A stretch of DNA of 64,000 nt from an archaeon (lineage in GTDB: Archaea; Aenigmatarchaeota; Aenigmatarchaeia; QMZP01; JAFGSV01): positions 160,163-224,162 of the forward strand of contig JANQNF010000012.1 of assembly GCA_028279705.1 (NCBI GenBank), given 5' to 3'. The translations under genes were made by a program, and so were the position numbers. The number at the start of each line of letters is the position of its first letter. Position 1 is the stretch's first letter. Of the stretch, positions 33,032 through 41,583 are shown piece by piece. Below the pieces are notes generated by a model. It did not search any database and had not been told where the DNA came from. It saw only the letters and a list, made by a program, of their open reading frames with translations.

Positions 33032-33970
33032 TCAGTCCCTTACGCCTTCCCCAAGTACCCTGAAGACGGCCTCGCCTTCCGGCAGTGACGGCGAGTCTAT
33101 GAGCCTTCCTATCCTCTTCTCGCCTTTGGACTTCCTAAGGTAGACCCTGAATGTTGCCTGGTGGCCGAGTATGTGACCACCTATCGGTGCCGTCGGGTCA
33201 CCGAAAAGTATGTCAGGCCTGGACATCACCTGGTTCGTTATGTATATTGCTGCGTTATAGACGTCTGCCAGTTTCTGAAGCTGGTGCAGGTGCCTGTTTA
33301 GTTTCTGCTGCCTGTCTGCAAGCGTTCCGCGGCCTGTGTAATCGGACCTGAACGCTGATGAAATGGAGTCTACTATTATGATCTTGACGCCGCCGGTCTT
33401 TAGAAGCTCTTCAGACTTCTCAGCAAGTATCACCTGGTGGTCGCTGTTGTAAGCCTTTGCAACGTAAATGTTCTTCAGTGCGGTATCGGGGTTTATTCCC
33501 GCGGCCTTTGCCATCTGCTGGATCCTTTCCGGCCTGAATGTTCCTTCAGTATCTATGAAAACGGCCTTTCCGCCGAGTCCGCCCTTGTCTTTTGGGAGCT
33601 GTACATTGACTGCAAGCTGCAGACCTATCTGAGATTTACCTGAACCGAATGCACCATGCATCTCTGTTATGGCCTGCGTTTCTATACCGCCGCCAAGCAT
33701 CTCGTCCAGTGCCTTTGACCCAGTCGTTATTCTTCCCATCTGCTGCCTTTTCTTAAGAGATTCAGTCGCAGGTTCAAAACCCATCTTGAGTTTCGTCCTC
33801 GCATCAGCAATGAGTTTTTCTGCAGTGTCGGCACCAATGCCTGCAGCTGCGGAAAGGACACCCGCTGATGAAGCAGCTATGCTCATCAGATCAGTGAAGC
33901 CAGCTTCCTTGAGCTTTTCACTGGTCTTTTCTCCTATGCCATTCACGTCTTCTATCGAACCTTCTGTCAT
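33032..33970 (-). CDS. radA: DNA recombinase RadA
   Basis: RadA is the archaeal RecA/Rad51 homologue that forms filaments on single-stranded DNA for strand exchange. The product is about 312 residues. It has an N-terminal HhH domain (SIEDVNGIGEKTSEKLKEAG), Walker A GAFGSGKSQ, the IDTEGTFRPERI segment, Walker B KIIIVDSISSAF, the L1/L2 region (DRQQKLNRHLHQLQKLAD, ITNQVMSRPD) and GGHILGHQATFRVYLRKSKG. No intein is present. The ATG at 33970 follows GGTTGAC. Confidence 0.97.
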   Translation of the reverse strand: MTEGSIEDVNGIGEKTSEKLKEAGFTDLMSIAASSAGVLSAAAGIGADTAEKLIADARTKLKMGFEPATESLKKRQQMGRITTGSKALDEMLGGGIETQAITEMHGAFGSGKSQIGLQLAVNVQLPKDKGGLGGKAVFIDTEGTFRPERIQQMAKAAGINPDTALKNIYVAKAYNSDHQVILAEKSEELLKTGGVKIIIVDSISSAFRSDYTGRGTLADRQQKLNRHLHQLQKLADVYNAAIYITNQVMSRPDILFGDPTAPIGGHILGHQATFRVYLRKSKGEKRIGRLIDSPSLPEGEAVFRVLGEGVRD

Positions 33971-34225
33971 GTCAACCAACTATCTAATTAAATGAAGCTG
34001 AGATTTATAAACTCCGCGAGTACGCGCTGCCCCCTCTTCATCCGGAACCTTTTGTATTCCATGATATTCTTGAATTTTCAAACCCATTTAAAGGTAACGG
34101 AAGGGTAGCATTCCGCTATTCCGCTAGAATAAAAGCGATATGAAGCTAACACGCACGAGCTTTCCGGTAAAATCCAAATCAAGAATGAACGTTCTTTTGT
34201 GCGCTAATTTTTGACCCTGTCAATA

Positions 34226-35275
34226 TCAGCTGCCAACCTTTGCGAGAAGTGCATGGCATTCGCCTTTGACGTCGACGTCAGAAACGCTGTTTGCAACGAT
34301 CTCGGGTTCCTTGCTGAGGTCATTTGTTTTTACCCTGCCTTCTATCATGATCTCCTTTCCTGTTGCAGGGAACTTGTCCCAGAAATCATCATGACCTATC
34401 TCGTTGAATTCTTTCCTGACCTCTTCTGCGCCTTTGCCAAAGAGTTTCTCCGCCTGCTCCCTGAAGAACACGACCCTTATGTTCGCGGTGCCGTCATCAA
34501 CTACTCCTGTAAGAAGCAGGTTTGACATTGGTTTCACTATTCCGTGTTCCTTGCACCCAAGCCCGCCTTCCTTCTCTTCAAGCTTGCCGTTGCATTGAGG
34601 GCATGTCTCAAAGTAAGGCCTCTTCCTGTATACTTGCACTATGCATCCCCTGACTATCACACTCATTCCGGGCTGCGCTGCCTTTATCTCAACTCTCTGC
34701 GCCGCCTGCTGGGGCTGCCCTTCTGTTGAGTTGTGTACCACTTCATCCTCGTCGGGCCCGGGATCGTCACCCTGCTCGACTACCTTTATCTTCCCCCTCT
34801 TTCCGAGACGAAGTTCTACCCCGTCCCTGTAATTATCCTTCTTGGCCCACGCGCCGGTAACCTCAATCTTGTCTCCCCTCTTGAGCCCAGTCGATGCTAT
34901 TAGACCCACTTCGTCGTTCCAGAGCGGAAACCTTATCGTCCCGCTGTCGTCAGAAAGTATGATGCTTGATACCCTCCCGGTCTTTCCGTTCTTGTTGAAC
35001 TCCCTTACATCGAACACGCTTGCAACCCTTGCAACAACATCGACGTTTCTCATGTCTGGCACGATGTTTACTATCTTCAGGTCGCGCTTAGTCTCCTTTA
35101 TCAGTTCCACTCCGAGCTCCCTTCCGACTATGTATGCAGCACCTTCCTCGGAAACAAGATCGGAAAGCTCCGTCTGCTTGTCCTTTATCAGTTTCCTTAT
35201 CTCTTCTTCGGCCTTGCCGGTTTTGCCTGAAATTTCACTTATCAGCTCGTCAACAGAAAGCATGACTATTTTCAT
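34226..35275 (-). CDS. Replication protein A (OB-fold single-stranded DNA-binding protein)
   Basis: The 349-residue protein has an N-terminal helical region (LISEISGKTGKAEEEIRKLI) and two or more OB folds (VARVASVFDVREFNKNGKTGRVSSI; SVIVRGCIVQVYRKRPY). A zinc-finger-like module CPQCNGKLEEKEGGLGCKEH (Cys3His) lies near residue 240, followed by a C-terminal OB-like domain. This is the archaeal RPA/RFA1 layout, protecting single-stranded DNA in replication and repair. A second ATG four codons in (35263) is an alternative start. The 255-base region before radA's start holds no gene that I can support. Confidence 0.93.
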   Translation of the reverse strand: MKIVMLSVDELISEISGKTGKAEEEIRKLIKDKQTELSDLVSEEGAAYIVGRELGVELIKETKRDLKIVNIVPDMRNVDVVARVASVFDVREFNKNGKTGRVSSIILSDDSGTIRFPLWNDEVGLIASTGLKRGDKIEVTGAWAKKDNYRDGVELRLGKRGKIKVVEQGDDPGPDEDEVVHNSTEGQPQQAAQRVEIKAAQPGMSVIVRGCIVQVYRKRPYFETCPQCNGKLEEKEGGLGCKEHGIVKPMSNLLLTGVVDDGTANIRVVFFREQAEKLFGKGAEEVRKEFNEIGHDDFWDKFPATGKEIMIEGRVKTNDLSKEPEIVANSVSDVDVKGECHALLAKVGS

Positions 35276-35358
35276 GTCATTCAGATTTAAATGGTTTGCG
35301 GAAAAAGGTGGAATTTTGAAATTTAATAAGACAACGGGTCAATAATCAATAGAAGAGC

Positions 35359-36234
35359 ATGCATCCTATATACGAGAGGATATCCAAGGCAACTTTCGGC
35401 TGGCTCGTTGAAAAGTACATAATCAACTTCGAGCCGCTGAAGCAGCACCTGAGGGGTGCCAGGATAAACGTCCTCTTAAAGACGTGGGTATCTGTCATAT
35501 TTTTCACAACGCTTGTGACTTACATAGCTTCACTTGCAGCGATCATTGCAATCGGTTTTTTCATCGAAATATACATACTCCTCTACATAATAATGCTGGT
35601 ATTCATCCCAATACTTGCGGCATCCTTTGCCTTCCTCGTATTCTACATCTATCCCATGCAGATGGCAAAATCCCGGGCCAACTCGATAGAGAACAACCTT
35701 CCTTTTGCAATAACCCACATGGCAGCTACTGCATCTTCGGGCATACCTCCCGAGTTCATGTTCAACCTCATAGCAGGGTTCGAGGAATATGGTGAAATAT
35801 CAAGGGAAGCGCAGATGGTTGTGAAAAACATAAGGACGTTTGGGTCTTCCAGCGTTGCTGCGATGAAAAGCGTCGCCTCCCAGACCCCTTCAAAGGAACT
35901 AAGAGAGGTTCTCCTTGGCATAAGCTCGACGATAGAGACTGGTGGGAACCTCACATCATATCTCAAGGAGATGTCGGACAAGGCGCTTTTCGATTACAGG
36001 ATAAAGCGTGAGAAGTACCTGAAAACACTTTCGACGTACGCTGACATATACACCGCACTCCTCGTTGCAGCACCACTTTTCCTCCTCTCAACTCTTGCGA
36101 CCATGAGCATCATCGGCGGCGACATAATGGGATTCAGTACGTCAGAAATAGTGACACTGATGACATGGGCGGTGCTACCTCTCATGAACATAGGATTCCT
36201 CACGTTCATACACGTCACATATCCGGGTGTCTAG
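35359..36234 (+). CDS. Type IV pilus membrane platform protein, T2SF/TadB-like
   Basis: The 291-residue protein has membrane segments near residues 45-70 and 75-100, a cytoplasmic T2SF domain (MAKSRANSIENNLPFAITHMAAT, GGNLTSYLKEMSDKALFDYR) and two C-terminal segments. It is one half of the platform; the other half is the next gene, which starts on the base after this stop. The pair plus the intein-bearing ATPase and two pilins make a conventional archaeal type IV pilus locus, separate from the secretion-like locus at 4-23 kb. Confidence 0.92.
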   Translation: MHPIYERISKATFGWLVEKYIINFEPLKQHLRGARINVLLKTWVSVIFFTTLVTYIASLAAIIAIGFFIEIYILLYIIMLVFIPILAASFAFLVFYIYPMQMAKSRANSIENNLPFAITHMAATASSGIPPEFMFNLIAGFEEYGEISREAQMVVKNIRTFGSSSVAAMKSVASQTPSKELREVLLGISSTIETGGNLTSYLKEMSDKALFDYRIKREKYLKTLSTYADIYTALLVAAPLFLLSTLATMSIIGGDIMGFSTSEIVTLMTWAVLPLMNIGFLTFIHVTYPGV

Positions 36235-37095
36235 ATGGAACTGAAAAAATATATCATAGAGATAGTAAGCGTGATAATAGGTTCAGTCATAATACTGCTG
36301 AACATATTCGTTTTTCCAGCTGCGATGCCAGAGTTCATATTCGATATCATCCAGCCACTTATGAACATGGTGGGTGCCATGATAGCAATCATACCACCAG
36401 TCCTTGTATTCTACAGCAGGTACAAGGAAAACAAGGAAGTTGAAAAGGAGTTTACCATCTTCATGTCGGATTTCACAGAAGCCATAGACTCCGGGATGAC
36501 ACTGCCGATGGCACTGAAGTACTGCAGCGGCAAGGATTATGGGATATTGACAAAACATGTACAGGCGGTGGCGTCTCAGGTCAACTGGGGCGTGCCTTTC
36601 AGGGAGGCCCTGAAGATATTCTCAAACAAGATAGAATCGCTGCCCGTCAGGAGGGCCATTACAACTATAATAGAAACGTATAAGGTTGGCGGGAAGATAT
36701 CAGATACGTTGAAGGCAGTCGGTGAGAGCCTCATGGAAATAAACAAGATAAAGGCCGAGCGGTCCGTGTCCGTCCAATCGCAGATACTGACGTCATACCT
36801 GATATTCTTCGTTTTCATATTCATCCTTGTCATACTTCAAAGCTTCCTGATACCAGCGCTGACGCCGCAGGGCGGTATGGGAGTGCCTACGATGAGCGGC
36901 GGCGCTACACCGGAGATGTTTCCTCCAGAACTGTTCGTCAATTTCATTCTCATCCAGGGATTCTTCGCAGGACTTGCCACAGGGAAGATGGCTGAAGGTT
37001 CAGTCGTGGCCGGCGTGAAACACTCCATAGTGCTGACGGTAATAGGGTACAGCATATTCTCTGTTGCATCACACGTCCAGTTCAGCCTGTTCTGA
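36235..37095 (+). CDS. Type IV pilus membrane platform protein, T2SF/TadC-like
   Basis: The 286-residue protein has two N-terminal membrane segments (residues 8-30 and 42-62) and a T2SF cytoplasmic domain. The latter includes FTIFMSDFTEAIDSGMTLPMAL and RRAITTIIETYKVGGKISDTL; two or three C-terminal segments follow. It directly abuts the previous gene, so the two are translated together. In the 10491 protein both halves are fused in one chain, which shows the two machines are related but distinct. It is followed by the two pilin genes. Confidence 0.92.
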   Translation: MELKKYIIEIVSVIIGSVIILLNIFVFPAAMPEFIFDIIQPLMNMVGAMIAIIPPVLVFYSRYKENKEVEKEFTIFMSDFTEAIDSGMTLPMALKYCSGKDYGILTKHVQAVASQVNWGVPFREALKIFSNKIESLPVRRAITTIIETYKVGGKISDTLKAVGESLMEINKIKAERSVSVQSQILTSYLIFFVFIFILVILQSFLIPALTPQGGMGVPTMSGGATPEMFPPELFVNFILIQGFFAGLATGKMAEGSVVAGVKHSIVLTVIGYSIFSVASHVQFSLF

Positions 37096-37130
37096 GGGAA
37101 TATTTAAGTTGACGCGGGATAATCTATAAT

Positions 37131-37583
37131 ATGACAAAAAAGGGCATATCGCCTGTGGTCGCGGTAGTCGTTCTCATAGGAGTCGCGGTTATGCTCGGCG
37201 GCCTCGTTTCTTCATGGATGAACTCTTTTGTCACCAAGAGTACGCAGCATAACACGTGCGCGATTACTACCATGTACACAATATCCAGCGCAACCGTAAA
37301 CGAAACCAGCGGAAGACTCCTGATAACGGTGAAGAACATTGGAAAGAGCACGGTCTATAATTTCACCTTCGAGGCTGATAACGGGACCGTAATTGACGTG
37401 ATGCAGGCAACTTCGCCAGCGGAAACGTACACACTTGAGCCTGGAAGGACACAGTACGTGGAAACCAACATATCCAATTACAACGTATCGAGGCAAAACA
37501 TAACCAACATAGACACAGTGACTGTTCTTACGGAGTCATGTCCCGAATATGCACCAGAACCGATAAAAGTCACAAATATTTAA
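37131..37583 (+). CDS. Archaeal type IV pilin
   Basis: The 150-residue product begins MTKKGISPVVAVVVLIGVAV, the canonical archaeal pilin leader: a basic stretch ending KG, then ISPVVA and a hydrophobic helix. A beta-rich head follows (ITVKNIGKSTVYNFTFEADN). The leader would be cut after KG by a prepilin peptidase, and the helix packs in the pilus core. A promoter-like AATATTTAAGTTG lies about 35 bases upstream. Confidence 0.92.
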   Translation: MTKKGISPVVAVVVLIGVAVMLGGLVSSWMNSFVTKSTQHNTCAITTMYTISSATVNETSGRLLITVKNIGKSTVYNFTFEADNGTVIDVMQATSPAETYTLEPGRTQYVETNISNYNVSRQNITNIDTVTVLTESCPEYAPEPIKVTNI

Positions 37584-37617
37584 AAGGAGCCAGAATCAAT
37601 AATAAAAAGGGGAATAA

Positions 37618-38055
37618 ATGAGAAGAAAAGACAAAGGTATATCACCTCTCGTCGCGGTTATAATGCTTATAGCATTCACGATGATCGTTGCCGGCATTCT
37701 CGCAGGGTGGGCAACAAGGTTTGCCACCGAGCAAAGGAGCATGCTGGAAAAGTGTGTGAGGGCAAATCTTGTCATAAAGAAAGCTGTTTATGATTCTGCT
37801 GACGGCAACCTGAGCCTGATGCTTTACAATGCAGGCACGGTCCCCCTGACGGACTTCCAGGCGCAGATCACCTATAACGACAACGGGCCGCCTTTGCCGG
37901 ATACGTGGAATATACAGTCCACATTGGCAGCCAATTCCCTCGAGACGTTCGTGCAAAACATCACTGACACCAACATAGACTATATCGAGATAAGATCGGC
38001 AGAGTGTCAGGGAGCATACGACCTCATCAGGGGTTACGACGTCGTCTTCTCCTAG
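37618..38055 (+). CDS. Archaeal type IV pilin
   Basis: The 145-residue product begins MRRKDKGISPLVAVIMLIAF, again the KG-ISP-hydrophobic pilin leader, and has a beta-rich head with LMLYNAGTVPLTDFQAQITY. It resembles the preceding pilin in layout, so the two are probably major and minor subunits or duplicated pilins. It ends 11 bases before the convergent ATPase gene's stop. A weak TATA-like AAATATTTAAAAG upstream may give it its own transcript. Confidence 0.92.
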   Translation: MRRKDKGISPLVAVIMLIAFTMIVAGILAGWATRFATEQRSMLEKCVRANLVIKKAVYDSADGNLSLMLYNAGTVPLTDFQAQITYNDNGPPLPDTWNIQSTLAANSLETFVQNITDTNIDYIEIRSAECQGAYDLIRGYDVVFS

Positions 38056-38066
38056 CTTTTTAGAAA

Positions 38067-41000
38067 TCACTTGATTGATTTTATTCCAGTCACGAAACCG
38101 GAAAGCTTCTTGGTCTTGTCTTTGGCCTCGTATGGATGCACGTTCTTGTCCACAAGTTTCATGAGAGTCTTTGGATCCCTGTAATAGAGCGATACGAACT
38201 CCGCCACGTTTTCATACCTGGTAACGTCATGTCTCTGCATCCACTCCAGCACTTTCTTGCGGTTTTCAAGCTCCTCTGTTATCTTCTGGTAGTTGAGGCC
38301 TTTTTCAAATGATATCTTTCTCAGGAGCTCTGATTCTGCGATCTTGCTGTCGAAACTATCGGTTGCGGGATTCCAGGTAAAGCTTTTGAGTGTCTTTGCC
38401 CTCCCGCTGTCGCTGTCGACAGACTGTATTTCAACGACTTCCTTGACCCTCCTGGCAGACTCTCCCCTTTCCCTTGATTTGATCATCACTATGAGAAGGT
38501 CCAGTGACTCCACGAGACTTGGCGATATCTCTATTGGTGGCGTCTCAAGCCTCTTTATGACGTCATCCACGGAACCGGCGTGTATGGTGCCTATGCTCGG
38601 GTGGCCGGAAGCCATCCCCTGGAACATGACGTAGGCTTCCTTGCCCCTGACTTCTCCCACTATCACGTAGTTTGGATTCTGCCTGAAAGACTCCTTGAGC
38701 AGCTCAAAGAGCGTGACCTCACCGTACCTTTTCCCAGAAGCGTCCGGAACGCCAAAGCCCGCCCTTGAAACGGCAGGTATCCAGTTGTCGTGTGGTAAAT
38801 TTAATTCCCTAGTATTGTGCAGGATTACGTTTGAGCATATAAATTTTTCCGTTCCCGGGACGGATATGTCATAAACTGTCCTTCTCTTTCTGGGCAGCTT
38901 GCTGACACTTTTCACCTTGTCCCATAGTATGTCGGAATGTGAAATGTCATTGAAGACGGATCCCTCCTTTGCTATTTCCTGCAGGTATTCCCTTCCAATG
39001 TTCTGCTTGCCCTGAAGATATGGCCAGCATATCTTATGGTGGTCGTTGACTTCAGACATCTGGTTTTTGGTAAGGGGAATAACATCCGAGCATGTATGGT
39101 GCGGTTTCTTGAGGCATATCTCAGCAAGTTTGGAATTCTTCCTTTCCTGTAGGAATCCCACATCTTTTTTGAATTTCATGACATTGTCGTGTGATGACAC
39201 CGACAAGTTTATGCAGCCGTCCTTTCTTTTGAAATCTGAAATCCTTGAAATTATACCCATCCTCAGGAGTACAGTCTGGATGTCGTGAAGCATCTTTAAG
39301 CTTTGCGAACTGCACGACACTTCGTTTTTCTTCACCCCACCGTCTGCACTGAAATAACCCTTCAACACTTCCCTCAGCTGCCCGTTGCTGAGCCTGAATA
39401 GCAAGTCGGGTATCCTCTTCGTGGCTGAATACCCGTCAATTCCGAGTACATTCTTCATAAGTTTGTACAGCACTGTGCTGTTTATGCCCATCGAAACCCC
39501 GTCATTCATCAAGGACATGTTCAGCCCCAGTTTTTCTGAAAATTCCGATACTATGTTCCTGCATTCCTTGTCACTGTTCGATATTATTACCCTGTTTGCG
39601 TTGTGGTTGTCATAGCTCCCATCACCGAGCCACAGCCCTGCGAGATTCAGAAACGTCCTGTCCAGTGGGAAAATCACGGGAACTGATCCCGTATTCTTGC
39701 TTTTGATACTCAACTGCACGAGTTCGCTTTTCTTAAACGATATCCCAGCTTCCTTGAGCAGTGGCACCTTTATTATCCCTCTTCTCTTGTACCACGCGTG
39801 GGTAGACTTGTTGATATTGAGGTCTTCGTGGCTCTTCTTCTGCAGCAGTTTCCTCACAGGTTCTCCTGTCAGGAAATCGTCGCTGAATGTACCGGCGAAG
39901 TCGAGCAAGTTTACGGAGGCCCTCCTTTCCCCGTCTATTGGCAGCATCCTCGGGACCGCGATGAACCTGTCCTTGAGACCTTCAGGTTTCGTCTCTTCAA
40001 TACCTTTCTCACCCCACGTGAACAGCGAATGGTCGGATGTGACCTTCACTATCCTGCCTGTCGAAGTGACTATTTTATAGATGTCCTTTTCCACGGAATG
40101 CTTGATGAGTTTTGAAGGCTTGACGAATCTTATCTTGTGATCTTTGCCCAGCGTCAGTATGGGGAGTCTGATATCGGAATCCACATATTCTTTTATAGTA
40201 GTCCTTCTTATCCCACCATCCTTTACTAGTATTTCCGAATCTTCGGTCACGCTATCCTCAATCGATACGATTTTAGCCTCAGGTGGTATGAAAAGCGTTA
40301 TTGCATTGAGCAGGCTGGTCTTTCCGGTACTGACACCCCCGCACGATAGTATGGATACCCCGGACTGCATGACAAGCCACAAGTACGACATCACGTCGGA
40401 AGATGCGGTCCCGAGGTTCATCAGCTCTATCGGCGACAGCGGGAACTTCCTAAACCTTCTTATGGAGAATGTCGGGCCCCTTGTCGTGACGTCCTTTGCA
40501 AGCGATGCCTGTATCCTGGACCCGTCCGGAAGCGACCCGTCCAAAAGCGGTCTCGCATAGGATATGTACCTGCCGCAGCGTTCCGCGAGCTTGACGACGA
40601 AATTGTTCAACTGGTCTATGTCCTTGTAAATGACGCTGGTTTCAAGCGAACCGAACCTCTTGTGAACGACGTATATTGGTGTCCCGATGCCGTCGCATCC
40701 TATGTCCTCTATGTACGGGTCGTGCATCAGGGGCTCTATCTCATTCACGCCAATGAAGTCCCTGAATATGTAATACATTATCTTTATGTACTCCTTTGTG
40801 GGAATCTGTATGTTCTCCTCCTCGAGTACCTTTTTGACCTTTCCTTCGAGATATGACATCGTGGCTCCCTCTTCGTCCAGCTTGGTAAGTTCCACGTCTA
40901 TGAGCTCCACGAGATCCTTCTTTATGTTGTCAAGCTTTTCCTGTTCGCTTTTTGTCAACACGGGTTCAATTATGTGATATTTCAAAGACTTCTTCTCAGG

Positions 41001-41258
41001 CATCCATTTGATGTTTGCCGATGCCAGAGGTTCCAGAAGCGGATAGTTAATGTCAAGATTCTTCACGTCATCCGTCTTTGGGAGCTCTATGAGATACCCA
41101 GGCTCCTTTATGACGAATTTGGGGTATTTCGTGGCTTCATGTTTCTTGAAAATGTTATGGACGGACTTGAGTTCTTTGAGAGAACCAAGCGCTTTTGTTG
41201 ATTTCAATTTCTCTAAATAATTCAGCTTCGACGACTTCAGGTTTTTCGGGGATTTCAT
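38067..41258 (-). CDS. Type IV pilus assembly ATPase containing an intein
   Basis: This is a GspE/VirB11/FlaI-superfamily motor. The ATG at 41258 (MKSPKNLKSSKLNYLEKL), 5 bases after the S26e stop, is a better start than the track's upstream one. The precursor is about 1063 residues. Removing the 480-residue intein leaves about 583, the normal FlaI-like size. Extein motifs are Walker A CGGVSTGKTSLLNA, the Asp box IVSIED/TRELNLPHD interrupted by the intein, Walker B YVIVGEVRGKEAY and His box GTIHAGSVDD. It is convergent with the pilus genes 35359-38055 and presumably drives that pilus. Confidence 0.94.
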   Translation of the reverse strand: MKSPKNLKSSKLNYLEKLKSTKALGSLKELKSVHNIFKKHEATKYPKFVIKEPGYLIELPKTDDVKNLDINYPLLEPLASANIKWMPEKKSLKYHIIEPVLTKSEQEKLDNIKKDLVELIDVELTKLDEEGATMSYLEGKVKKVLEEENIQIPTKEYIKIMYYIFRDFIGVNEIEPLMHDPYIEDIGCDGIGTPIYVVHKRFGSLETSVIYKDIDQLNNFVVKLAERCGRYISYARPLLDGSLPDGSRIQASLAKDVTTRGPTFSIRRFRKFPLSPIELMNLGTASSDVMSYLWLVMQSGVSILSCGGVSTGKTSLLNAITLFIPPEAKIVSIEDSVTEDSEILVKDGGIRRTTIKEYVDSDIRLPILTLGKDHKIRFVKPSKLIKHSVEKDIYKIVTSTGRIVKVTSDHSLFTWGEKGIEETKPEGLKDRFIAVPRMLPIDGERRASVNLLDFAGTFSDDFLTGEPVRKLLQKKSHEDLNINKSTHAWYKRRGIIKVPLLKEAGISFKKSELVQLSIKSKNTGSVPVIFPLDRTFLNLAGLWLGDGSYDNHNANRVIISNSDKECRNIVSEFSEKLGLNMSLMNDGVSMGINSTVLYKLMKNVLGIDGYSATKRIPDLLFRLSNGQLREVLKGYFSADGGVKKNEVSCSSQSLKMLHDIQTVLLRMGIISRISDFKRKDGCINLSVSSHDNVMKFKKDVGFLQERKNSKLAEICLKKPHHTCSDVIPLTKNQMSEVNDHHKICWPYLQGKQNIGREYLQEIAKEGSVFNDISHSDILWDKVKSVSKLPRKRRTVYDISVPGTEKFICSNVILHNTRELNLPHDNWIPAVSRAGFGVPDASGKRYGEVTLFELLKESFRQNPNYVIVGEVRGKEAYVMFQGMASGHPSIGTIHAGSVDDVIKRLETPPIEISPSLVESLDLLIVMIKSRERGESARRVKEVVEIQSVDSDSGRAKTLKSFTWNPATDSFDSKIAESELLRKISFEKGLNYQKITEELENRKKVLEWMQRHDVTRYENVAEFVSLYYRDPKTLMKLVDKNVHPYEAKDKTKKLSGFVTGIKSIK
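38814..40253 (-). mobile_element. Intein with LAGLIDADG homing endonuclease inside the pilus ATPase
   Basis: The insertion runs from Ser in IVSIED/SVTEDSEILV to Asn in SNVILHN/TREL, 480 residues in frame. Intein blocks are visible. Block A is SVTEDSEILVKDGG with Ser1, and block B is VKVTSDHSLFTWG. The DOD endonuclease helices are NLAGLWLGDGSYD and VLKGYFSADGGV, each with its acidic residue. Block F/G is VYDISVPGTEKFICSNVILHN with the His-Asn end and a Thr +1. All catalytic positions are present, so self-splicing and homing are plausible. It interrupts the conserved Asp-box motif IEDT, a position where the protein cannot work unless the intein splices out. Confidence 0.93.
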
Positions 41259-41262
41259 GAAC

Positions 41263-41526
41263 CTACCTTTTCTTTCTTCTGACAATGTGCCTGTGCCTGG
41301 CGCAGCCAGGGCATGCATACTGCTTGCTGTTCATCAGCGATACACCCCTGCCCTTTGTTCCGAGTTCTTCCTTCAGCAGAGGGTCTGTTATCCTGAAACC
41401 GCGAACAACCGAGAATGTCTTGTACTTCGGGACCTTCCTTCCGCAGAACGTGCACGTGACGAGCGTCTCTTTTCCTCTCCCCTGCCCGTGCTTCCATCCT
41501 CTCGAATATCCCTTATTGACTGGCAT
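41263..41526 (-). CDS. rps26e: 30S ribosomal protein S26e
   Basis: The 87-residue product has the S26e zinc motif split as CTFCGRKVPK (residues 24-33) and CPGCARHRHIVRRKKR at the C-terminus, with the basic N-terminus KGYSRGWKHGQGRG. The ATG follows GGTGA. In archaea S26e is typical of TACK and Asgard groups and some DPANN, and is absent from most Euryarchaeota, so it is informative for placing the organism. It is co-directional with, and 4 bases from, the pilus ATPase start. Confidence 0.85.
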   Translation of the reverse strand: MPVNKGYSRGWKHGQGRGKETLVTCTFCGRKVPKYKTFSVVRGFRITDPLLKEELGTKGRGVSLMNSKQYACPGCARHRHIVRRKKR

Positions 41527-41583
41527 ATTTTCACCTATCCTATTAATGTTGTTTCTGAATATTAAAAGTGTATATTATTATAT

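Noticed and set aside
33971-34225. A possible gene in the 255-base gap between the rpa stop and radA start.
   Set aside because: Only short frames without start signals are visible. The region holds AT-rich promoter-like sequence for radA and an inverted stretch around CCGCTATTCCGCTAG, but nothing I can support as a gene.
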